Positions 7,776 through 15,300 of a stretch of 56,462 bases of DNA are shown here, piece by piece. Numbering within the stretch: the first letter of the stretch is position 1; each line of letters starts with the position of its first letter. The notes under the pieces were generated by a model. The model saw nothing but the letters and a program-made list of their open reading frames with translations. It had not been told where the DNA came from and made no database searches. Made by a program: the position numbers and the translations under genes. Origin of the DNA: Alphaproteobacteria bacterium (lineage in GTDB: Bacteria > Pseudomonadota > Alphaproteobacteria > Micropepsales > Micropepsaceae); contig WGNJ01000020.1 in the NCBI GenBank assembly GCA_016124635.1, positions 1 through 56,462 of the forward strand. The letters run 5' to 3'.

Positions 7776-8621
7776 ATGAAGGTTGTTTCGCTCCATCTCT
7801 ATCCGGTCAAAGGCACGCGCGCCTTCGACGTCGAGCGCGCGCAACTCGCCGAGCGCGGCTTCGAAGGAGATCGCCGCTGGCTTGTCGTCGATAGCGCCGG
7901 CATCTTCGCGACGCAGCGTTCGCATGCCGTTCTCGCCGCCATCCAAGCGACGCCAAGCGCGCGAGGCCTGCATCTCAAGGCCGGCGGCATGCCCGATCTC
8001 GAGGTTTCAATTCCGGACGGTAGCAAGCGCGGCGACGTCACGATCTGGGACGCCCAAGTCGATGCGGCCCTCGCCGACGACGCCGCTCACGCCTGGCTGA
8101 CGCAGTTCTTCGGCGAGGACATGCGCCTCGTCTACATGGACGCGAAGGCCGAGCGGTTGAAGCAGGGCATCTGGGCGCCGCCGCTGCCGGTCAGCTTCGC
8201 CGACGGCTATCCGGTGCTCATCGCGACGACGGGCTCGCTCGCCGCGGTCAACGCCGAGATCGCGCGCAAGGGCGGGGCGCCCGTCACCATGCGCCGCTTC
8301 CGCCCGAACATCGTGCTCGATTGCCCCGACCCCTGGGCCGAGGATTTTTGGAAGCGCCTCAAGATCGGCACGTCCGAGTTAGAGCTCATCAAGCCGTGCG
8401 ACCGCTGCATCGTCACCACCAAGGATCAGCTGACCGGCGCCACCACCGGCGACGAGCCGCTCGGCGCGCTTCGAACGCTGCGCATGTCGGCCGACCCGCG
8501 CATCAAGGGCGTGCTCTTCGGCTGGAATTCGCTGCCCCGCGTCCTGGGCGAGATCGCGGTCGGCGATGCGGCCGAGATTGTCGAGCGCCGCCCCGAAGGC
8601 TTCGCGATTCACGCGGCCTAA
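7776..8621 (+). CDS. MOSC-domain (YcbX/mARC-like) protein
   Basis: A 281-residue cytoplasmic protein with an N-terminal MOSC_N beta-barrel (LHLYPVKGTRAFDVERAQL, GFEGDRRWLVVD) and a C-terminal MOSC domain. FRPNIVLDCPDPWAED and the cysteine motif CDRC (Cys208, Cys211) match YcbX and eukaryotic mARC proteins. These bind molybdenum cofactor and reduce N-hydroxylated compounds with a ferredoxin-type partner. ATG 7776 is chosen because the protein then begins at the family's usual position and GGAGG (7763-7767) is correctly spaced. That GGAGG belongs to a repeat. No fused ferredoxin domain is seen, unlike E. coli YcbX. Confidence 0.87.
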   Translation: MKVVSLHLYPVKGTRAFDVERAQLAERGFEGDRRWLVVDSAGIFATQRSHAVLAAIQATPSARGLHLKAGGMPDLEVSIPDGSKRGDVTIWDAQVDAALADDAAHAWLTQFFGEDMRLVYMDAKAERLKQGIWAPPLPVSFADGYPVLIATTGSLAAVNAEIARKGGAPVTMRRFRPNIVLDCPDPWAEDFWKRLKIGTSELELIKPCDRCIVTTKDQLTGATTGDEPLGALRTLRMSADPRIKGVLFGWNSLPRVLGEIAVGDAAEIVERRPEGFAIHAA

Positions 8622-9123
8622 AAACGCGCGCCGCCGCTTAACCGAAGCGCTCGACGCAGCGTCTCGATTCACTTCGTCTCGCGACCGTATCAATCGAGTC
8701 ACACGTTCGGCCAACGGCAAAGCACGTGGACGGCGAGAACACTTCGCGTCATCACTTCATCCGAAATCTGAAGTGCCGTGAGCAAGCAATCGTTACCAAA
8801 GCGTTAATGCGCGGCCAACAATAGTAAACTTCATCCGTTGACGGACGATGTTCTCGGGCGCTGACTGGGATGAGCGGCGTTTACCACGCGTATAGGACTT
8901 CGCGCTTGCCGCCCCTAAGATTCTTGCGAGCGAACAGTGATTCTCGCGGGAAGGGAATCAAGCGCGAGGTAGCGGGGGTTTGCGGACAAGCACTTGAGGG
9001 CGAAGGCGCGTGCCTTGAATCGCGCGCCGACACTCGAGGGATCGATTCGCGAGCAGGCCTCCCGTCTCCCATCGCGTCGGCGTTACGTCGCCGGTCCTTT
9101 TTGCGCGTGGGTAGGGGTGACGA
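8622..9123. other. Intergenic region upstream of divL
   Basis: About 500 bp without a credible gene; the short open frames here have no ribosome sites or family signal. The only structured item noticed is a CtrA-like TTAC-N7-TTAA element at 8793-8807. Confidence 0.5.
8793..8807. promoter_or_regulatory. Near-consensus CtrA box
   Basis: TTACCAAAGCGTTAA is TTAC-N7-TTAA, one base off the alphaproteobacterial CtrA recognition site TTAA-N7-TTAA, about 320 bp upstream of divL. DivL acts in the CtrA pathway, so feedback is possible but unproven. Confidence 0.3.
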
Positions 9124-11502
9124 GTGGAGTTGCCGGGCGATATAGCGACGTGGCTGCCCTTCGGCGTGACCGTCGGGGCAATCGCGCTTGCCGCGGGCCT
9201 CGCCTGCGTCGTCCTCTTCATGCGCCGTCACACCGACGCTCTGCTCCGCCGCGCCGACGAGAAGATGCGCCTGACCGAGGCGCAGTATCAGCGCGAGGAA
9301 GCGATCGTCTCCTCCGAGCCCGGCGCGCTCTATGTCTGGCGGCCGAACGACACGAGCGGCCAGCCGCTCACCCGCTCAGGCGCCGCCAACATGCTGAGCG
9401 GCTGCCTCGAAGCCGAAGAGGGCGAAAGCCTCAAGGACGCGATCTCCGCTCTTAGCGCCCAAGGTTCGCTCTTCTCGCTCACGCTGCCCGGCGCCGACGG
9501 CCGCGTCTTCCAGGCCTACGGCAAGCCGGCCGCCGGCCAAGCCGCCGTTTGGCTGCGCGACGTCACACCCGACACCGAGGCCGCCTATTCGCTTTCCGTC
9601 CGCCTTTCGGGCTCGGAAGAGGAGCGCGAACATCTGGGTGAGATATTGGACGCGAGCCCGATGCCCGTTTGGCGCCGCGGTCCCGATCTCGATCTCATCT
9701 GGGTCAACCGCGCCTACACCGCAGCCGTCGAAGCGCAAACCGCGACCGATGCGGTCACCGAGCAGATCGAGCTCGACCGTCACTCCCGCGATCTCGCCGA
9801 GCTCGCGCTCGAGAAGGAGGAGCCGCAGCACGAGAAGCACTACGTCGTCGTCGGCGGCCATCGCCGCGCCTTCGACGTGCACGCCGTGCCGCTCGGCGAC
9901 GGCGTCGCGAGCTATGCGATCGACGTGACGGAGATCGACGACGCCAAGCGCCTGCTGCAGCAGCACATCGACGCGCACGAGGAAACGCTCGACCGCTTGC
10001 CCGCCGCGGTCGCCATCTTCGGCCCCGATCAGCGCCTGCAATTCTCGAACAAGGCCTACGCCAGGCTCTGGGATCTTGAGGAGCGCTGGCTCGACACCCA
10101 TCCGAGCGAAGGCGACATCCTCGAGAAGCTGCGCGAGCACGCGCGCCTGCCCGAGCAGCGCGACTTCGCCTCCTGGAAGCGCGAGCGCCTCGCGCTCTAC
10201 ACCTCGATCGTCGACAGCCATGAAGAGCTTTGGCATTTGCCGCGCGGCATCACGCTGCGCGTCAACTGTCAGCCGCATCCCTTCGGCGGCCTGATCTTCG
10301 TCTTCGCCGACGTCACCGATCAGCTCCTGCTCGAGCGCTCGCTCAATCAGCTCGCCAACGTCCAGCGCACGACGCTCGACCACCTCGCCGAGGGCGTCGC
10401 CGTCTTCGGCACCGACGGCCGCCTCAAATTGTTCAACGAGGCCTACGCCGAGATGTGGGAGATCGAGGCCCAAGTGCTGGTCGACCGCCCGCGCTTCGCC
10501 GACATCTTCACGCTCTGCCATCGTCTGCTGCCGGACGAAGCGCACTGGTCGACGGTGACGACGCTCATCACCGGCACCGGCAACCGCACCGGCAAGGGCA
10601 ACCTCAACTGCACCAACGACAAGGTCTTCTCCTACAACGCCGCCCCGCTGCCCGACGGCTCGCTGCTCTTGACCTATCGCGACGTCACCGACGCCGCGCT
10701 GAAGGAAAAGGCGCTCGAGGAACGCAACGCCGCCCTTCTCGCCGCCGACAAGCTCAAGTCCGACTTCATCTCGAACGTCTCCTATCAGCTCAGGACGCCG
10801 TTGAATTCGATCATGGGCTTCGCCGATCTGATGCAGCAGGGCATCGCCGGCAAGATCTCGGACAAGCAGAAGGGCTACCTCGCCGACATCATGAACGCCT
10901 CGAAGACGCTCGAGACGCTGATCAACGACATCCTCGATCTCGCCCTCATCGAGGCCGGCCGCATGGAGCTCGATCTCTCCGACGTGCAGATCGGCGACGT
11001 GCTGACGCAAGTGCGCTCGCTGGTCGAGGAGCGCGCGCACAAGGCCAAGGTCTTCATCGTCTGCGACAATCACCCGAGCGCCGGCCACCTCTACGCCGAC
11101 CAGAAGCGCTTGCTTCAGATCTGCTACAACCTGCTCATCAACGCGATCGAGCACACGCCGCCCAACGGCACCGTCACATACGGCGCCGACGCCATCGGCG
11201 GCGAGATGCGTCTCTACGTCAACGACACCGGCGTCGGCATCCCGCCCGAATATCAGCCCGTCGCCTTCGAGCGCTTCGAATCGACGACCAAGTCCAAGGA
11301 CTCGCGCCGCGCCGGTTTGGGCTTGGCCCTCGTGCGCTCCTTCGTCGAGATGCACGGCGGTTGGGTGGAGTTGGATTCGGCGGTCGGCAAAGGCACCCGC
11401 GTCATCTGCCACCTGCCGCGCGAGCAACGCGCCAAGCAACCGGCGTCCGCCACGTCAAAGGCCGCCCGCCAACCCAAACGCGCTATCACCAAATCCGCTT
11501 AG
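9124..11502 (+). CDS. divL: DivL-type PAS kinase with Tyr at the H-box
   Basis: A 792-residue inner-membrane signalling protein. An N-terminal helix (WLPFGVTVGAIALAAGLACV) is followed by several PAS-type segments (about residues 60-520), a DHp helix and an HATPase domain. The H-box reads FISNVSYQLRTPLNSIMGFA: the phospho-acceptor His is replaced by Tyr554, the hallmark of DivL (Tyr550 in Caulobacter). N (LLINAIEHTPP), G1 (NDTGVGIP) and G2 (GLGLALVRSF) boxes are intact. In Caulobacter, DivL acts with CckA and phosphorylated DivK to control CtrA and asymmetric division. The GTG start precedes the membrane helix directly. The ahcY-divL-tsaE neighbourhood is usual in alphaproteobacteria. Confidence 0.9.
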   Translation: MELPGDIATWLPFGVTVGAIALAAGLACVVLFMRRHTDALLRRADEKMRLTEAQYQREEAIVSSEPGALYVWRPNDTSGQPLTRSGAANMLSGCLEAEEGESLKDAISALSAQGSLFSLTLPGADGRVFQAYGKPAAGQAAVWLRDVTPDTEAAYSLSVRLSGSEEEREHLGEILDASPMPVWRRGPDLDLIWVNRAYTAAVEAQTATDAVTEQIELDRHSRDLAELALEKEEPQHEKHYVVVGGHRRAFDVHAVPLGDGVASYAIDVTEIDDAKRLLQQHIDAHEETLDRLPAAVAIFGPDQRLQFSNKAYARLWDLEERWLDTHPSEGDILEKLREHARLPEQRDFASWKRERLALYTSIVDSHEELWHLPRGITLRVNCQPHPFGGLIFVFADVTDQLLLERSLNQLANVQRTTLDHLAEGVAVFGTDGRLKLFNEAYAEMWEIEAQVLVDRPRFADIFTLCHRLLPDEAHWSTVTTLITGTGNRTGKGNLNCTNDKVFSYNAAPLPDGSLLLTYRDVTDAALKEKALEERNAALLAADKLKSDFISNVSYQLRTPLNSIMGFADLMQQGIAGKISDKQKGYLADIMNASKTLETLINDILDLALIEAGRMELDLSDVQIGDVLTQVRSLVEERAHKAKVFIVCDNHPSAGHLYADQKRLLQICYNLLINAIEHTPPNGTVTYGADAIGGEMRLYVNDTGVGIPPEYQPVAFERFESTTKSKDSRRAGLGLALVRSFVEMHGGWVELDSAVGKGTRVICHLPREQRAKQPASATSKAARQPKRAITKSA

Positions 11503-11881
11503 TAAATTCCTCTACCCTCTTCGCTCATCCTTCATCTGCGGTCATTCATCCTCCACCACTCTCCCTGTTGATCCTCCACCGCTTTAGCGGGGGAGGTGTC
11601 GCGCGCCGAAGGGCGCGTGACGGAGGGGGTGACGGCAAACCCAAATTCAGACTCCGACAACCAATTTGACATCGAGTTCATCCGCCCCTTAGCCGCCCCT
11701 CAGCGACCAATCTCGCAGTCCGCGTCTTAATAGGTCCGCGAAGTTTGACAAATTTTGTGAGAACCGCTGGTGCAACGCCAAACGGATTGTCAGTGTAAGC
11801 GGTACTGCTCCACCCAAGTATTTCGAGTATGAGTTCACTCAGGGGCCAAACGTCGTCTATTTCCTCTTTCGGTCACCGGAC
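11503..11881. other. Intergenic region with repeat and possible relic frame
   Basis: It holds repeat R2 (11571-11635). From about 11690 a plus-strand frame without ATG reads KFDKFCENRWCNAKRIV and later TAPPKYFEYEFTQGPNVVYF. This looks protein-like but has no start and runs out antisense to the SDR gene. It may be a decayed gene fragment. Confidence 0.35.
11571..11635. repeat. REPIN-like palindromic repeat, half copy R2
   Basis: ATCCTCCACCGCTTTAGCGG plus GGGAGG forms the conserved first hairpin. The second hairpin has stem GTCGCGCGCC / GGGCGCGTGAC around a GAA loop. It lies 68 bp after divL. Confidence 0.85.
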
Positions 11882-12646
11882 TCAACCCCGATACCGCCGA
11901 TTGAGCTTCTGCATTCCCTTGATCCAGCGGCCGTAGTCGCCGGTCTTGCGCCGCATGTATTCGAGCACCTCACCATGCGGCAGGATCAAAAAATCCTCGG
12001 CCTCGATCGCGCGCACCACGGCCTCGGCCACCGCGTCGGGCTCCATCATGCCGTTGATCGAGGCGACGCCATCCTCGTTGCCGGCGGTCATCGCCGTGCG
12101 CACCGCTTGCGGGCAGAGCACGCTGACGCGGATGCCCTGATCGCCGTGCGTGATCGCGAGCCATTCGGCGAGCCCCACCGCCGCGTGCTTCGTCACCGCA
12201 TAGGGCGCCGAGCCGATCTGCGACAGCAGCCCCGCCGCCGACGCCGTGTTGACGAGATAGCCGCCGCCGCGCGCCGCCATGCGCGGCACCAGATGGCGCG
12301 CCGCCCACACATGCGCCATCACGTTGATGTCCCAGATGCGCTGCCAGCCCTCGTTCGGCGCCTCCGCGCCGCCGCGAATGCCGATGCCGGCGTTCGAGCA
12401 GAAGAGATCGATCGGCCCGTGCTTCGTCTCGACCTGTTCGATCAGATGCTGTATGTCGCTCTCGCGCGCGACGTTGGTTTCGAACGCGATGCCGCGCACC
12501 AGGCTCGCGACCTCGCGCGCGCCCGGTCCATTCAAGTCGGCGCACACGACGAGCTTCGCCCCTTCGCGCGCGAACCTGACCGCCATCGCGCGCCCGATCC
12601 CCGACGCCGCCCCGGTCACGACGATGATTTTGTCTTTCAGCTGCAT
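11882..12646 (-). CDS. Short-chain dehydrogenase/reductase
   Basis: A 254-residue classical SDR, an NAD(P)-dependent oxidoreductase of unknown substrate. The start ATG at 12646 gives MQLKDKIIVVTGAASGIGRA with the cofactor motif TGAASGIG near the N-terminus. The catalytic residues fall in NTASAAGLLSQIG (Ser) and YAVTKHA (Tyr, Lys), with NAG in CSNAGIGIR. AGAGGATCC upstream supplies the ribosome site. A 12-residue longer reading from 12682 is possible but less likely. The gene sits between two repeat copies in the plastic region and is antisense to its neighbours, so context gives no substrate hint. Confidence 0.87.
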   Translation of the reverse strand: MQLKDKIIVVTGAASGIGRAMAVRFAREGAKLVVCADLNGPGAREVASLVRGIAFETNVARESDIQHLIEQVETKHGPIDLFCSNAGIGIRGGAEAPNEGWQRIWDINVMAHVWAARHLVPRMAARGGGYLVNTASAAGLLSQIGSAPYAVTKHAAVGLAEWLAITHGDQGIRVSVLCPQAVRTAMTAGNEDGVASINGMMEPDAVAEAVVRAIEAEDFLILPHGEVLEYMRRKTGDYGRWIKGMQKLNRRYRG

Positions 12647-12686
12647 GGCTCGGATCCTCTGTTTGAATATCGGGTCGAGCATACCT

Positions 12687-12833
12687 CATCCTCCACCGCT
12701 TTAGCGGGGGAGGGGGACCGCGGAACGCGGTGGTGGGGGCGAGGCGAGCTGCGGCAGGTCCGGCGACTGCGGCGTCCCCCTCCGTCACTCGCTACGCTCG
12801 TGACACCTCCCCCGCTAAAGCGGTGGAGGATGA
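12687..12833. repeat. REPIN-like inverted pair R3
   Basis: Two mirrored units. The left has the CCTCCACCGCTTTAGCGGGG hairpin then ACCGCG-GAA-CGCGGT. The right has CCCCCTCCGTCACTCGC...GTGAC then CCCCCGCTAAAGCGGTGGAG. The right edge abuts the relic stop codon at 12835. Confidence 0.88.
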
Positions 12834-12834
12834 A

Positions 12835-12912
12835 CTATGCAGCACCCGGCACAGGCTGCCCCATCGCTCGCAATCGCACCAGCGTCATCATGCACAGGAA
12901 CGCGGCCGTCGA
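12835..12912 (-). pseudogene. Displaced 3' end of the ceramidase-like gene
   Basis: The minus strand reads STAAFLCMMTLVRLRAMGQP-VPGAA-stop. Its first 47 bp (12866-12912) match the 3' part of the ceramidase-like gene (13527-13573) with one mismatch. It then continues to a natural stop, whereas the intact copy runs into a repeat. This looks like the ancestral C-terminus left behind by rearrangement. Confidence 0.75.
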
Positions 12913-12966
12913 CAGGACGGACCCGCTGCGAATTGAAATCAGCGATCTGCGTGTGCTGTCCGGCTT

Positions 12967-13251
12967 CTAAGCCGCACGCCGTGGAAGCCGCTTGATCTCT
13001 CGGCCCTTATCCCGTTCCGCGAGCCTCAACTCATACGACTTCTGGAGATTGAGCCAAAACTCTGCGCTGGTGCCGAACCAGTGACCGAGTCTGAGCGCCG
13101 TATCCGCGCTCACCGCACGCTCGCCGTTCAAGATCCCGGTGATGCGGTTGGTGGGCACTTTCAGTTGGCGCGCCAGCTCGGCGGCGGAGATGTTGAGCGC
13201 CGCGAGCTCTTCGCCAAGAATTTCGCCGGGATGGATCGGTGTTCTCGTCAT
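12967..13251 (-). CDS. higA: HigA-family antitoxin, XRE/HTH
   Basis: A 94-residue DNA-binding antitoxin. It starts MTRTPIHPGEILGEELAALN, the HigA/VapI signature HPGEIL. An XRE helix-turn-helix follows (ISAAELARQLKVPTNRITGI) and the family ending SAEFWLNLQKSYELR. ATG 13251 has GAGG 5 nt upstream. HigA normally neutralises the HigB mRNA interferase and represses the operon. Here the toxin gene directly upstream is truncated (see 13259), so this antitoxin is an orphan. A longer reading from 13302 lies within the higB remnant and is rejected. Confidence 0.9.
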   Translation of the reverse strand: MTRTPIHPGEILGEELAALNISAAELARQLKVPTNRITGILNGERAVSADTALRLGHWFGTSAEFWLNLQKSYELRLAERDKGREIKRLPRRAA

Positions 13252-13258
13252 GTGAACC

Positions 13259-13363
13259 TCAATGATAGTCGACAATCTCGACCTGGCTTGGCCCTGCCGC
13301 ACGCTCCGTCCAAACGAAGCAGATCCGCCATTGGTCCAAACTACGTGTTACGTCAAGCGTAAC
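13259..13363 (-). pseudogene. higB: Truncated HigB toxin, C-terminus only
   Basis: The minus strand encodes LDVTRSLDQWRICFVWTERA then AGPSQVEIVDYH-stop. This is the C-terminal RelE/HigB motif (QWRICF.W, V.IVDYH), ending 7 nt before the higA start, the usual higBA spacing. Upstream the frame meets an in-frame TGA formed at the edge of repeat R4, and the N-terminal two thirds are missing. Confidence 0.82.
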
Positions 13364-13517
13364 TCATCCTCCACCGCTTTAGCGGGGGAGGTGCCGCGCG
13401 CCAAAGGCACGCGGCGGAGGGGGCTGCTGACTCGCCGGAAGTGTCCGCGCGCCAGAGCCCCCTCCGTCTCGCCGCTTCGCGCCGATCCACCTCCCCCGCT
13501 AAAGCGGTGGAGGATGA
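13364..13517. repeat. REPIN-like inverted pair R4
   Basis: Mirrored pair with conserved outer hairpins. The left inner hairpin is GCCGCGCGCC-AAA-GGCACGCGGC. The right inner part is CCCCCTCCGTCTCGCCGCTT and onward. Its left edge truncates higB and its right edge supplies the stop codon (CTTTAG on the minus strand) of the ceramidase-like gene. Confidence 0.88.
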
Positions 13518-14170
13518 GCGTTGGAGGCTCGCAATCGCACCAGCGTCACCATGCACAGGAACGCGGCCGTCGAGAGAAAGATGTGCCACAGAAAATGCGT
13601 GCCGAACGAGAGCTGGTCGCAGGTGAGCGGATCGACCATGCGGAAGGTGAGCGCGGCCGACGCCGACGCGAGCGCGAAGCCGCCGATGAGATAGGCGCCG
13701 GGCGACACGAAATAGGTGCGCGCCACGAGCCAAACGCCCGCCGCCGCCACCACGATCGCGGCCGTGAGCAATCGATTGAGTCCGGGCACATAGATGTCGA
13801 AGCGGAAGAGCGCGACCGGCAGCGCCACCAACAACACGCCGACCATGGCCGCTTGCCAGAGTGGCGCCACCTTCCGCGCCCACACCACCGCGACGATGAT
13901 CACGAAGACGACGGCTGGCAGCGCATCGAGCGACAGCGCCCAGCGCGTGCGCAATCCGTGCCACAACATGCTCCCGACACCGTTGACGATGAGGAGCGCG
14001 CACAGCGCATAGAGCGTCAGGTCGCGCGGCGAGCGCCGCATCACCAGCAGCAGCGCCGCAAGACCCCAGAGCACGATGACGCCGCTCGACCACGTATTCC
14101 ACGGCTCGACCGGAAAGCCCTCGGCCATGCCCGGCGTCTCGCAATATTGCGGCCCAAAATCCGTCGGCAT
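13499..14170 (-). CDS. Ceramidase-like membrane protein, CREST superfamily
   Basis: A 223-residue protein with about seven membrane helices. Motifs fit the alkaline ceramidase family (PF05875): YCET near the N-terminus, EPWNTWSS, the first His/Asp motif SMLWHGLRTRWALSLDALP and the last-helix motif THFLWHIFL (HxxxH-type metal site). Such enzymes are Zn hydrolases of membrane amides. The C-terminus is odd: after RLRA the frame enters repeat R4, adds SNAHPPPL and stops in the repeat. The apparent original ending (AMGQPVPGAA) survives at 12835-12912. All predicted catalytic residues precede the change, so the enzyme may still work. Confidence 0.78.
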   Translation of the reverse strand: MPTDFGPQYCETPGMAEGFPVEPWNTWSSGVIVLWGLAALLLVMRRSPRDLTLYALCALLIVNGVGSMLWHGLRTRWALSLDALPAVVFVIIVAVVWARKVAPLWQAAMVGVLLVALPVALFRFDIYVPGLNRLLTAAIVVAAAGVWLVARTYFVSPGAYLIGGFALASASAALTFRMVDPLTCDQLSFGTHFLWHIFLSTAAFLCMVTLVRLRASNAHPPPL

Positions 14171-14357
14171 CGAAAGCCTCGTTGCTGCGCCAGCACTCTA
14201 TATCGCCCCGTGCCTGTCTTCTTCGTCACTCCGCGCGCTTGTTGACCGCGATCACGCTTTTTCTCTTGTCCATGCATCGACGCATCTTCTGGGAGGGGGA
14301 CCCGCTCCTCTCTTTCCTTCCTGCCTTAGCGGGGGAAGAGAACCACGCTTTCCTTTT

Positions 14358-14490
14358 CCTCCCCTGCTTTAGCGGGGGAGGGGGACCACGAAGTGGTGGA
14401 GGGGGTGAGGCCCACGCAAAAGAACGCGCACTGCGCACCCCCTCCGTCACTCGCTTCGCTTGTGCCACCTCCCCCGCTAAGCAGGGGAGG
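14358..14490. repeat. REPIN-like inverted pair R5
   Basis: Variant outer hairpin CCTCCCCTGCTTTAGCGGGG. The left inner hairpin is ACCAC-GAA-GTGGT and the right inner is GTCACTCGCTTCGCTTGTG. It shares about 90 bp with R6, including GCCCACGCAAAAGAACGCGC. Confidence 0.87.
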
Positions 14491-14638
14491 ACAGAAAGAG
14501 CCGGATCGCGATCACGCTTTTTCCGCTACCAGATGGATCGACAGGCTCTTCCTTTTCCACTTTAGCGGTGTCGGCCCGCGCATTCTTTTCCTCGGCTGCC
14601 TTAGCCGCTCCAGCGGCAGGGACCACGCCTTTGCTTTT

Positions 14639-14803
14639 CCTCCCCTGCTTTAGCGGGGGAGGGGGACCACGAAGTGGTGGAGGGGGTGAGAGGCCCACGC
14701 AAAAGAACGCGCACTGCGCACCCCCTCCGCCTCGCCGCCGTCGCTCGCTCAAACCGAATGGCATCGAGCAGGCTCGGCACCTCCCCCGCTGAAGCAGGGG
14801 AGG
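14639..14803. repeat. REPIN-like inverted pair R6
   Basis: A near-copy of R5 with the same ACCAC-GAA-GTGGT inner hairpin and the same GCCCACGCAAAAGAACGCGC core. The right arm is longer and ends CCCCCGCTGAAGCAGGGGAG. Confidence 0.87.
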
Positions 14804-14901
14804 AAAAGGTTGTGCCGGAGCGCTGCGTTCTTTCCGCTTCCGTCGAACCAGTTGAGGAAAGAAAACCCTTCGCGCGTCAGCGCGAGTGGGACCGCAGTTT
14901 C

Positions 14902-14977
14902 AACACGAAGGCACCAAGGGCACTAAGGTGCACGAGGCTTTGTGTATCTTCGTGAACTTCGTGTCTTCGTGGTGAAG
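14902..14977. repeat. CTTCGTG-type degenerate repeat
   Basis: Contains ACACGAAGGCACCAAGGGCA, then CTTCGTGAACTTCGTG and TCTTCGTGGTG. This is a widespread intergenic repeat with alternating CACGAAG and CTTCGTG words that can fold on itself. Confidence 0.5.
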
Positions 14978-15022
14978 CTGCGTTTCCGTTGCGCTGACGC
15001 GCGAAAGCTTTGGTCGGTCGCC

Positions 15023-15060
15023 TTGACAAGATGTTGCGAATAACGCAATATTATCGCAAT
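15023..15060 (+). promoter_or_regulatory. Promoter/operator-like element without its gene
   Basis: TTGACA (15023) is followed by the palindrome TTGCG-AATAA-CGCAA (15034-15048) and TATTAT (15049). CGCAAT repeats at 15044 and 15055, one helical turn apart. The 20-bp spacer to TATTAT is long. No gene follows before the IS element. Confidence 0.3.
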
Positions 15061-15228
15061 TCGCGCCGGCGCAGAACCGGCGTGCGCTCATTGACGATCG
15101 TGAATAGGTCGACCGGTCGCCCGCCTGGAGCATTGCTCCTCGCTCACGGGAACGCGGAGCCGTGCCATCATCTCATCCAACCGCGGTGACGGGCTTCACG
15201 TGCGAGTTTCATCCGTCACGCGTGTGAA

Positions 15229-15236
15229 CTTGCGTG
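15229..15236. repeat. Target-site duplication, left copy (CTTGCGTG)
   Basis: Eight bases identical to 17284-17291, directly flanking the IS1595-type element; 8 bp is the usual duplication length for this family. Confidence 0.8.
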
Positions 15237-15300
15237 GGCGACGCTTCACTTGACAACCCCAACCCCCATACCTAGATAGGTAGGACAAGGGGCTTTTGCC

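Larger units (their letters stand above)
14171..15236. other. Repeat-rich intergenic region
   Basis: More than 1 kb without a supported gene. It holds two near-identical repeat pairs (R5, R6), related flanks containing CGCGATCACGCTTTTTC (about 14247 and 14508), a CTTCGTG-type repeat (14902-14977) and a promoter-like stretch (15023-15060). Open frames here are translations of the repeats. Confidence 0.7.

Noticed and set aside
8870..9145. 91-codon frame upstream of divL
   Set aside because: No Shine-Dalgarno or family signal, and it runs into the divL start; the region looks regulatory.
9376..11439. 687-codon open frame antisense to divL
   Set aside because: It is the complementary frame of a GC-rich gene with biased third positions; it has no family motifs and a low-complexity composition.
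12264..12970. Rightward frame antisense to the SDR gene continuing through repeat R3
   Set aside because: Opposite strand of a clear SDR gene joined to repeat translation; no motifs.
14182..14955. Several open frames in the repeat-rich region
   Set aside because: They translate the palindromic repeats (recurring LAGEG, PPPL words) and differ only by repeat order; no ribosome sites.
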